NCBI GenBank assembly: GCA_902489135.1
Contig: CABTYW010000078.1
Coordinates: 1 to 7,373, forward strand
DNA: 7,373 nucleotides
Source of the DNA: an uncultured Synergistaceae bacterium
Lineage (GTDB): Bacteria; Synergistota; Synergistia; Synergistales; Dethiosulfovibrionaceae
Direction of reading: 5' to 3'
Position numbers and translations under genes: made by a program. The notes under the pieces were generated by a model. That model worked only from the letters and a program-made list of their open reading frames with translations, did no database searches and was not told the origin of the DNA. Within the stretch, counting starts at the first letter, position 1. Each line of letters begins with the position of its first letter. Positions 1-4,445 of the stretch are shown one piece after another.

Positions 1-106
1 ATACAACAGAACGGCAAAAACGGTTCTCGGTTTTAAAAGCCCGAATCAAATCGTAACAGAGTTTTTCTCTAAACGTAACATATGTCTTGACAGCTAAGAC
101 CGGGCG
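1..106 (+). mobile_element. Right end of an IS30-like insertion sequence (boundary approximate)
   Basis: The segment holds the transposase tail and a TTGACA at 87-92 that overlaps its last codons. In E. coli IS30 the right inverted repeat likewise contains TTGACA overlapping the last transposase codons and ends 13 bases later, which would put this element's end near 105. The left end is outside the window, so the inverted repeat and the short target duplication cannot be checked. The exact end is an inference by analogy. Confidence 0.45.
2..97 (+). CDS. IS30-family transposase, C-terminal end (partial, runs in from the left)
   Basis: An open frame enters from the left edge and stops with TAA at 95-97, giving the last 31 residues of a protein. 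It begins YNRTAKTVLGFKSPNQIV and ends KRNICLDS. This resembles the C-terminus of IS30-family transposases, where a (N)xRPRKTLxFKTPxEI block is followed by a short tail such as VALTD just before the stop (recalled from E. coli IS30). In IS30 the DDE transposase catalyses cut-and-paste-like transposition through a circular intermediate. The catalytic DDE residues would lie left of the window, so activity cannot be judged. The usual RPRK is RTAK here. Codons are more AT-rich than in the operon to the right, which fits foreign origin. The stop lies within the region expected to hold the right inverted repeat, as in IS30 itself. The family call rests on about 30 residues and is fairly but not fully secure. 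Confidence 0.65.
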   Translation, partial: YNRTAKTVLGFKSPNQIVTEFFSKRNICLDS

Positions 107-127
107 TAGATTTTTCCGTCCATGCCC

Positions 128-156
128 TTGACACCGCGAAGCATATTGCGTACAGT
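128..156 (+). promoter_or_regulatory. Possible sigma-70 promoter facing a hairpin
   Basis: TTGACA at 128-133 is followed after 17 bases by TACAGT (151-156), a 4/6 match to TATAAT. Transcription would start near 163 and run directly into the 15-bp hairpin at 165-225. No convincing plus-strand gene follows. It is either chance, a remnant, or the promoter of a very short hairpin RNA. Confidence 0.25.
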
Positions 157-164
157 TATTCCAG

Positions 165-225
165 AAAAAGGACTTCCCGCATCTGATGCCGAAGCAGTCG
201 TCGGTTGTTTGCGGGAAGTCCTTTT
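165..225. terminator. Long perfect-stem hairpin, bidirectional terminator candidate
   Basis: AAAAGGACTTCCCGC (166-180) pairs perfectly over 15 bp with GCGGGAAGTCCTTTT (211-225), leaving a 30-base loop that can form an inner CCGA/TCGG stem (189-192 with 201-204). On the minus strand the stem ends in TTTTT (169-165), and it begins 5 bases after the stop of the small ORF at 231-449, as expected for that ORF's terminator. On the plus strand it could end read-through from the IS30-like element, with a weaker T run (222-225). The loop is longer than usual for an intrinsic terminator. Confidence 0.6.
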
Positions 226-230
226 GTCTA

Positions 231-449
231 TTACAACATCATACATATTGACCGGGATAAAGCCATCACTTCGCCTTCCAGCTCCTGGCGCTCCGCCAGA
301 GCCTTGTGAGCCTTCCCCTGCGGACTTTTGTTGTAGGCATGCAGCCCCAGCAGCCCCGCACCGGCGCGCGCGAGCCCGCCAGGCAGCATCCCCGCCGCGT
401 TGTTCATGAAAAAGACGCAGGTTGTCGTCAGGCAGAGCCCTGCCGCCAT
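231..449 (-). CDS. Small hypothetical protein (72 aa), possibly membrane-associated or a gene remnant
   Basis: I do not recognise this protein. The N-terminal half is apolar (AAGLCLTTTCVFF, then LPGGLARAGAGLLGLHAY) and could form one or two short membrane helices. Residues from about 45 to 65 are charged and probably helical (KAHKALAERQELEGEV). Roughly three quarters of third codon positions are G or C, as in neighbouring real genes. The ORF ends 5 bases before a strong minus-strand hairpin terminator (165-225). These two points argue for a real or recently real gene. Against it, the ATG at 449 has only a weak ribosome site, and the last residues (SRSICMML) look like out-of-frame sequence. 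The good SD upstream (519-525) instead leads into a 27-codon frame (428-511) that overlaps this one. It could be an intact small gene, the second half of a frameshifted gene, or a phage- or island-derived remnant. Confidence 0.35.
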   Translation of the reverse strand: MAAGLCLTTTCVFFMNNAAGMLPGGLARAGAGLLGLHAYNKSPQGKAHKALAERQELEGEVMALSRSICMML

Positions 450-511
450 TTCCGCCGAAATTCCATTTCAAGCGAGCGCGACATCCAAAATGACGAGTGG
501 CTCCGCTCCAC
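428..511 (-). CDS. Possible 27-codon ORF with a strong SD, overlapping the 72-aa ORF
   Basis: AAGGAGG (519-525 on the complement) lies 7 bases before a GTG (511-509). That GTG opens a short basic frame beginning VERSHSSFWMSRSLEME and ending RRKWRQGSA, with a TGA stop at 428-430. It overlaps the ATG of the 72-aa ORF by 22 bases in a different frame. Joining the two needs a net -1 shift, which would give a protein of about 95 residues with a basic N-terminus before the apolar segment. No classical slippery heptamer is visible, so a one-base deletion in a decayed gene or simple translational coupling is more likely than programmed frameshifting. Support is the SD and its spacing only. Confidence 0.2.
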   Translation of the reverse strand: MERSHSSFWMSRSLEMEFRRKWRQGSA

Positions 512-522
512 CGCCCCACCTC

Positions 523-533
523 CTTCAGGGTAC
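523..533. repeat. Direct repeat copy 1, CTTCAGGGTAC
   Basis: An 11-base match to 638-648, 115 bases apart. The similarity extends to CCT(C)CTTCAGGGTAC with a one-base gap. This copy lies between the minus-strand terminator (535-564) and the SD at 519-525, and includes part of that SD. Confidence 0.5.
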
Positions 534-534
534 G

Positions 535-564
535 AAAAAGGCGGCCTCTGCAATAGAGGTCGCC
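535..564 (-). terminator. Intrinsic terminator, minus strand
   Basis: On the minus strand GGCGACCTCT (564-555) pairs with AGAGGCCGCC (549-540) over 10 positions with one A·C mismatch. The loop is five bases and TTTTT follows (539-535). On the plus strand no U-tract follows, so it works in one direction. It ends 10 bases before the SD at 519-525, so it terminates whatever is transcribed from 569-702 or acts as an attenuator for the small ORFs to its left. Confidence 0.6.
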
Positions 565-581
565 TCTGTATAAAATTTGTC

Positions 582-702
582 TGTTAGTCAATTTCGGTAA
601 CGCGCTTACCGAGCTTCCAGTGAGCACGGGAACGCCTCTTCAGGGTACAAGTTCAGCTCTTTTGAGTTCTTTCTCTTTCTTTACGCAATCTGCGTATAAC
701 AT
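582..702. other. Hairpin-rich stretch without a recognised gene
   Basis: Between the two terminators (535-564 and 703-730) there are two further perfect inverted repeats: TCGGTAA (594-600) with TTACCGA (606-612) around a CGCGC loop, and TACGCA (682-687) with TGCGTA (691-696) around ATC. On the minus strand a 21-codon frame reads TCTLKRRSRAHWKL then GKRVTEID and stops with TAA at 586-588, 22 bases ahead of the terminator. Its codons look like those of highly expressed genes, but it has no ATG, GTG or TTG start after the preceding in-frame stop. It may be a gene remnant, a structured small RNA on either strand, or a leader. I cannot identify a known RNA family in it. Confidence 0.3.
638..648. 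repeat. Direct repeat copy 2, CTTCAGGGTAC
   Basis: Second copy of the 11-base direct repeat (first at 523-533). The pair brackets the minus-strand terminator and the 594-612 hairpin, so recombination between copies would remove a 115-base unit containing them. Confidence 0.5.
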
Positions 703-730
703 AAAAAGCCCTGCAAACGCAGGGCTTTTT
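703..730. terminator. Strong intrinsic terminator downstream of tRNA-Arg (works on both strands)
   Basis: AAAAAGCCCTGC (703-714) pairs perfectly over 12 bp with GCAGGGCTTTTT (719-730) around an AAAC loop. On the minus strand it lies about 35 bases after the tRNA-Arg 3' end and ends in five T. On the plus strand it also ends in five T, followed by further T-rich sequence, so it could end an RNA coming from 582-702. Confidence 0.85.
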
Positions 731-764
731 CGTTCTATTTTTCTTTTTTTCTCTTTTTAATACA

Positions 765-841
765 TGGCGCGCTCGGCGGGACTTGAACCCACAACCTTCG
801 CCTCCGGAGGGCGACACTCTATCCAATTGAGCTACGAGCGC
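765..841 (-). tRNA. tRNA-Arg(CCG)
   Basis: A complete 77-base cloverleaf on the minus strand. The acceptor stem is GCGCTCG with CGAGCGC, discriminator G and encoded CCA. The D arm is GCTC with GAGT. The anticodon stem TCGCC/GGCGA closes the loop CTCCGGA, giving anticodon CCG. The variable loop is AGGTT, the T stem GTGGG/CCCGC and the T loop TTCAAGT. It decodes the arginine codon CGG. A well-formed promoter lies upstream (874-902) and a 12-bp terminator downstream (703-730), so it can be expressed independently of mutS2. tRNA genes are common integration sites, and the region beyond its 3' end is gene-poor and carries an IS fragment. Confidence 0.95.
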
Positions 842-873
842 AATGATGCACGCGGTGATGCGCGACGTTATGT

Positions 874-902
874 AGGATACACCGTTTCACTTTTTCCGTC
901 AA
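874..902 (-). promoter_or_regulatory. Sigma-70-type promoter for tRNA-Arg
   Basis: On the minus strand TTGACG (902-897) is followed, after exactly 17 bases, by TATCCT (879-874). Transcription would start near 867, about 26 bases ahead of the mature tRNA 5' end. It lies in the 80-base gap after the mutS2 stop, so the tRNA need not depend on operon read-through. Confidence 0.75.
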
Positions 903-921
903 GGCGCGGCGCTTCGTTTGT

Positions 922-3264
922 TTAACGAAATTTTACGATGGTCACGCCCCATCCGCCTTCGCCGCGGTCACCGAGACGATAGCTGTCAACGTAGGGCAGG
1001 CGGTCGCAGAGCCCATGGACCAGTCGGCGCAGGATGCCTTCGCCGTGTCCGTGAATGACGGCCACTTCTCCGTAACCAGCACGCATGGCGCGGTCCAGGT
1101 AGCGCTCCACCAACGGCAAAGCGTCGTCGGCCAGCATTCCGCGAATCATCAGTGAACTGGGAACGTCGTCGGGGCGTTTGACGATGGAAATTTCATCGGC
1201 GGTCTTCATGAAAGCGGCGGGCTGTGCGGGAATTAACCGCGACAGCTTCACTTTGATCTGCATGGCGCCTGCCTGTATGACGGCGTTCTCTCCGTCGATG
1301 GAAAGGATGTCTCCTTTAACGGCGCTGTCGCTCAGCTTGACGTGTGCGCCCACGTCCAGGGCATTTTTTTTCTCGGGAAGGTGACGTTTTTCTATTTTGG
1401 CCTGTCGAATGGTGGAAGTGCCGCGCGTTCTGTCGATTTTCTCTTTCTGTTTGGCCATCTCACGGTGTCCCGCCGATTTCGCCGCACCTTCCAGCGATTT
1501 GAGCAGTTTTCGGGCCTGAGCTTCGGCGTTGTCCAACACTCTCTGAGATTGCCGCTCGGCCTTGAGCAGCATCTCGTCGCGTTTCTGTTCGGTGTCGCTT
1601 TGGCGCTTCCGCATTTTTTCCTTTTCGGCGTCGAACCGCTGTTTTTCAAGGGTCAGGTCGCGAGCCAGTTTCTCCGTGGCCAAACGCTTTTCCTGAAGCT
1701 GTCCCATCAGCTTTTCCACGTTCAACTCGTCGCTGTTGAGGTGTTTCTGTGCCCGATCCACCAAAGCGGCCGGCATTCCGTAACGCCGCGCAATGGCCAG
1801 GGCGTTGCTCCGGCCCGGAATGCCCACCAGCAGGCGGTAGGTCGGGCTCAGGGTTTTCATGTCGAAATCGACGCAGGCCGCTTCGACGCCCGGCGTTGTG
1901 GCGGCGAAGCGCTTGATGGGATTGTGGTGGGTGGTGGCCAAAACGAGGCTTTTGCGGGCGATCAGCTCTTCAAGAATAGCAATGCCCAATGCGGCTCCTT
2001 CCTGCGGATCGGTGCCGGCTCCCAGCTCGTCCAGCAGCACAAGGCTGCTGCTGTCGGCAGTTTTCAGCATTTCGACGATGCGCTTGAGGTGCGAGCTGAA
2101 GGTGGAAAGGCTCTGCTCAATGCTCTGCTCGTCGCCGATATCGGCATAAATGGCCGAAATGAGGCCCACGGAGGAACCGTCGGCTGCGGGCACGGGCAGG
2201 CCGCACCAGGCCAGAAAAATAGCTACCGCGGCGGTCTTCAGCGCCACGGTCTTGCCGCCGGTGTTGGGGCCCGTGATCACCAGCGCGCGAAAATCCTTTC
2301 CGCAGTAGATGTCCACGGGAACGCCCTTTTCTCCCAGCAGCGGATGGCTCAGGCCGTAAAAGCTGAACTCGGAACGCTGAACCAGTTCGGGCAACCGCCA
2401 TTTCCGCAGTGAAATCAGGTCGGTCATGCAGTAAAAAAGGTCCAGCTGCGCCAGAGCTTTTTCGGCATCGTCAATGGCGCTTTCGCGCTGAAGCAGCATT
2501 TGAGTCAGTTCTCCGAAGATCCGCCGCTCTTCCTGACGCTGCATTTCCGTCAGCGCCGCAATGCGGTTGTTCAACGGCACCAGAGCGTGAGGTTCCATGT
2601 AAACCGAGCTGCCCGACGACGATTTGTCGCTGACGATTCCGGGGAAGCGGGCGACGCAGGATTGTTTGACCAGCACGGAATATCGTCCGTTGCGAAGGGA
2701 AAGCACGCGCTCCTGGAGCATGGTGCTGATGCTGCCGTTCAGCAAAGCGCCGCCCGTTTTGCGCGCCCCGCTCCGCTTCTGCGTCAGTTCGTCGCGGATC
2801 TCGCGAAGTTTGGGCGATGCGCCGTCGGCCAGCGTGCCGTCGCTGTTAAGCACCGAAAGCTTCTCCAGCTCGGAGCCGAAGTCGCGGATGTGGCTCACGA
2901 ACCAGCCGAACTCGGTGTATTTTTCCCGCACTTCCTCGGCTTTATCGCGCACGGCCTTGGCCAGTGCCAGCAGAATGCGCACCTTGAGAAGTTCGTCTCC
3001 CAGCAACAGCGCCGTGTGCCGCGCTTCCTTCAGGTCCCCGGAAACGATCTGCGCTGCGTCGTTCCACGGAAAAGTTCCGCCGCTGTCCGCAAAGTTCAAA
3101 TAAGCCGCCAGTAAGTTCTGGCGGCTTACAAGCTGGGGCATGTCGGCGGCAGGTTCAATGGTTTCCAGTGCGCTCTTTCCCAGTTCAGTGCGGGCACCTG
3201 CGGAGATGAGCCGAAGGACTTCAGCAATTTCCAGTGACTGTCGAACTTCGCCGCTGATGATCAT
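922..3264 (-). CDS. mutS2: MutS2, MutS-like ATPase with C-terminal Smr domain
   Basis: This 780-residue protein has typical family length and layout. There is an N-terminal MutS core/clamp (about 1-300, with the conserved SSSGSSVYMEP near 216-225). The ABC-type ATPase has Walker A GPNTGGKT (332-339), the DEQSIEQSLSTFSSH segment (378-392) and Walker B LVLLDELGAGTDP (408-420). A charged coiled coil follows (about 515-620), then a KOW-like beta region (about 636-680) and the Smr domain (about 700-780, with IHGHGEGILR and GEGGWGVTIV). As in the family, MutS mismatch-recognition domain I is absent. Known roles are suppression of homologous recombination and, in Bacillus, sensing collided ribosomes and splitting them. 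Oddity: the Smr motif usually written LDLRG or LDxHG reads LMIRG (705-709), lacking the Asp as well as the His linked to nuclease activity. The ATG at 3264 has SD GAGGAA five bases upstream, overlapping the cvpA stop, which suggests coupling. Confidence 0.95.
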   Translation of the reverse strand: MIISGEVRQSLEIAEVLRLISAGARTELGKSALETIEPAADMPQLVSRQNLLAAYLNFADSGGTFPWNDAAQIVSGDLKEARHTALLLGDELLKVRILLALAKAVRDKAEEVREKYTEFGWFVSHIRDFGSELEKLSVLNSDGTLADGASPKLREIRDELTQKRSGARKTGGALLNGSISTMLQERVLSLRNGRYSVLVKQSCVARFPGIVSDKSSSGSSVYMEPHALVPLNNRIAALTEMQRQEERRIFGELTQMLLQRESAIDDAEKALAQLDLFYCMTDLISLRKWRLPELVQRSEFSFYGLSHPLLGEKGVPVDIYCGKDFRALVITGPNTGGKTVALKTAAVAIFLAWCGLPVPAADGSSVGLISAIYADIGDEQSIEQSLSTFSSHLKRIVEMLKTADSSSLVLLDELGAGTDPQEGAALGIAILEELIARKSLVLATTHHNPIKRFAATTPGVEAACVDFDMKTLSPTYRLLVGIPGRSNALAIARRYGMPAALVDRAQKHLNSDELNVEKLMGQLQEKRLATEKLARDLTLEKQRFDAEKEKMRKRQSDTEQKRDEMLLKAERQSQRVLDNAEAQARKLLKSLEGAAKSAGHREMAKQKEKIDRTRGTSTIRQAKIEKRHLPEKKNALDVGAHVKLSDSAVKGDILSIDGENAVIQAGAMQIKVKLSRLIPAQPAAFMKTADEISIVKRPDDVPSSLMIRGMLADDALPLVERYLDRAMRAGYGEVAVIHGHGEGILRRLVHGLCDRLPYVDSYRLGDRGEGGWGVTIVKFR

Positions 3265-3273
3265 GGAAGTTCC

Positions 3274-3777
3274 TCAGGCGGCGCTGGAAGACAGCAGAGC
3301 GTTGAGATAATGCTGAAGGTCAGGCAGAAGCGCATTAACAAGAGCCACGGCTCTGCTGCCGCTGAAATCGGCGCCGGGCAGAAGAGATCCCGCCCGGTTC
3401 AGCACGACCACGATGAACACCACCACGGCCGCGCCCTTGGCAAACCCCACGAACAGGCCGCACATGCGGTCAAGGGTGGAAAGGCAGGCGAAAGCCAGAA
3501 GGGCCCGCAAAAGCCTTCCCAACAGCGCGCAGGCAACACACACCGCGAAAAATATAACCGCGATGGCAAGGATTCGGCTCACCGAAAGGTCAAGCTGCGG
3601 AAAAAATCGGCGAATGAAGACATCCACGCGGTCGGCCCACAAAAAGCCCAGGTAGATGCCGGCAATAATGCCGATGAGCGAGAAGATCTCGCTGGTAAAG
3701 CCGTGAAGGACTCCCTTTACGGAGAAAAAGAGCACCACCAACAGCATACAGAGATCGAAACCGTCAGCTAAAGTCAT
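3274..3777 (-). CDS. cvpA: CvpA family inner-membrane protein
   Basis: A 167-residue, very hydrophobic protein with about four predicted transmembrane helices near 8-26, 31-48, 66-88 and 107-128. The early GxxxGFTSEIFSLIGIIAG block (21-40) matches the CvpA pattern of a charged G..hG...E stretch between the first two helices. LDRMCGLFVGFAKG (102-115) matches the conserved LDRxxGxxxGxxKG segment before the last helix. In E. coli CvpA is needed for colicin V production; homologues are linked to envelope stress and bile tolerance, but the molecular activity is unknown. The start overlaps the zapA stop as ATGA (3774-3777) and has SD GGGAGGG 8 bases upstream, inside zapA. In Bacillus a cvpA-like gene (yshB) also lies next to zapA and near mutS2. 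Confidence 0.85.
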   Translation of the reverse strand: MTLADGFDLCMLLVVLFFSVKGVLHGFTSEIFSLIGIIAGIYLGFLWADRVDVFIRRFFPQLDLSVSRILAIAVIFFAVCVACALLGRLLRALLAFACLSTLDRMCGLFVGFAKGAAVVVFIVVVLNRAGSLLPGADFSGSRAVALVNALLPDLQHYLNALLSSSAA

Positions 3778-4067
3778 TGAAGCCGCCCTCCCTGTCCGCC
3801 TTCTTCGTCGCCGCCGGGTGCGGAGTCGGCATCACCGTATTGGTCGATCATGGCGGCAAGTTTTCTCTGAACCTGCTGAAGTTTGTAGGCCATATACATC
3901 CAGCCCAAAAGAAAGCGTTTTTCCTGATCCGCCTTGGGATCCAGCGACGCAAAAAGCTTTTGGCTGAAGGCCATAATGTCCTCGAATTTTTCAGCGGAAA
4001 GAGCGGTGCGAAGGAGGTAGGATTTGTTGCCGAGAGTAATTCGGGTCTCCCGGATATTGTCCTCCAT
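3774..4067 (-). CDS. zapA: Cell division protein ZapA
   Basis: A 97-residue protein of ZapA size and layout. The N-terminal beta-hairpin region TRITLGNKSYLLRTALSAEK (8-27) corresponds to the family's V.I.G..Y.L....... element. A globular helical part runs to about 48, and a long helix from about 50 to 75 (FLLGWMYMAYKLQQVQRKL) is the dimer/tetramer coiled coil. The tail is acidic and glycine-rich (78-97). ZapA binds and bundles FtsZ protofilaments at midcell in the cytoplasm. Identification is helped by its neighbours cvpA and mutS2 and the preceding coiled-coil gene. The ATG is 5 bases after the coiled-coil gene's TAA, and its SD (AGAGG) is weak and about 11 bases away, so translation probably depends on coupling to the upstream gene. 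Confidence 0.8.
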   Translation of the reverse strand: MEDNIRETRITLGNKSYLLRTALSAEKFEDIMAFSQKLFASLDPKADQEKRFLLGWMYMAYKLQQVQRKLAAMIDQYGDADSAPGGDEEGGQGGRLQ

Positions 4068-4072
4068 GGCGA

Positions 4073-4366
4073 TTACCGCCTCTCGGCTCCGTTGTCGGGA
4101 AGGATTGAGCGCAGAGTTTTAGCGATTTCGTCCATTTTCGCCTCAAGCGCTTCCTTGTCCTTCTGGAGGTTCATCTTGTCGCGCAGCAGTTCTTCGATGA
4201 TGCGGTCTTTTTCTTTGAGCGAACGGATTTTGTCAAGCTCTTTCTCTTCAACAAGTTTTTTCGTTTTCGCCAGCTCGTCCTGAAGCGACGCGCTTGCCGT
4301 CGCCGCCTCGCCGAGACGCGCCGAGACGCGCTCAAGAAGCTGATCAAGCTCTGAAAGATTGGTCAT
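4073..4366 (-). CDS. Small coiled-coil protein, ZapB-like partner of ZapA
   Basis: This 97-residue protein is almost entirely predicted alpha-helical coiled coil, with leucine/isoleucine heptads from about 4 to 88 (LSELDQLLERVSARL, then a Lys/Glu-rich middle with KEKDRIIEELL, then EALEAKMDEIAKTL) and a short polar tail. No signal peptide or membrane segment is seen, so it should be cytoplasmic. In gammaproteobacteria such as Pseudomonas a small coiled-coil gene of ZapB-like type directly precedes zapA, and E. coli ZapB binds ZapA at the division ring. By position and character a ZapA-binding role is likely here, but coiled coils resemble each other easily and orthology is not shown. It starts with ATG at 4366 behind an excellent SD AAAGGAGG (4374-4381, 7-base gap), the best in the operon, and probably drives zapA translation as well. 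A 10-base tandem repeat lies near its start (4311-4330). Confidence 0.65.
   Translation of the reverse strand: MTNLSELDQLLERVSARLGEAATASASLQDELAKTKKLVEEKELDKIRSLKEKDRIIEELLRDKMNLQKDKEALEAKMDEIAKTLRSILPDNGAERR
4311..4330. repeat. Tandem 10-base repeat within the coiled-coil gene
   Basis: CCGAGACGCG occurs twice in direct succession, and the 10-base period holds for 23 bases (4309-4331). It encodes part of RVSARLGE near codons 13-19. The unit is not a multiple of three, so gain or loss of one copy would shift the frame near the start of the gene. Confidence 0.6.
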
Positions 4367-4373
4367 GGAAGTG

Positions 4374-4381
4374 CCTCCTTT
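4374..4381 (-). promoter_or_regulatory. Strong ribosome binding site of the coiled-coil gene
   Basis: AAAGGAGG on the minus strand lies 7 bases before the ATG at 4366 and fixes that start. It is the strongest SD in the window and follows the only sizeable gap (52 bases) inside the operon. Confidence 0.8.
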
Positions 4382-4415
4382 GTTTTATGGCGATACTGTA
4401 AATCATTGCCGTTCT

Positions 4416-4445
4416 ATTTTAACGCAAAACATAGCCTTTTGTCTC
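4416..4445 (-). promoter_or_regulatory. Possible internal promoter at the end of pheT
   Basis: On the minus strand GAGACA (4445-4440, 4/6 to TTGACA) and TAAAAT (4421-4416, 5/6 to TATAAT) are 18 bases apart. The -10 overlaps the pheT stop codon. It would give separate transcription of the coiled-coil/zapA/cvpA/mutS2 part. It sits at the largest intra-operon gap, but the match is only moderate. Confidence 0.3.

Noticed and set aside
87..115. TTGACA at 87-92 as a plus-strand promoter -35
   Set aside because: It overlaps the last transposase codons where IS30 inverted repeats carry the same hexamer, and no -10 lies at the right distance (ATTTTT only).
122..409. Plus-strand ORFs at 122-409 and 306-587
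   Set aside because: No convincing SD and proline/arginine-rich shadow-like products. The first also reads through the 15-bp hairpin.
440..520. Programmed -1 frameshift joining the 27-codon and 72-codon frames
   Set aside because: No classical X XXY YYZ slippery heptamer and no clear downstream stimulatory structure in the overlap.
94..627. 177-codon minus-strand frame across the left region
   Set aside because: It runs through two terminator hairpins, has a composition biased to Arg/Gly/Ala typical of a shadow frame, and shares the stretch with the better supported 72-aa frame.
586..651. Ribosomal protein bL32 (rpmF) fragment
   Set aside because: Only about six residues (RAHWKL) recall bL32; there is no zinc-cysteine region or start codon, and the match sits at the wrong end of the protein.
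1..764. CRISPR array or other regularly spaced repeats in the left region
   Set aside because: Only one pair of 11-base repeats is present, with no regular spacing and no cas-like gene.
913..929. Hairpin TTCGTT/AACGAA at the mutS2 stop as a terminator
   Set aside because: Only 6 A/T-rich base pairs, and no T run follows on the minus strand, so it is unlikely to stop transcription before the tRNA.
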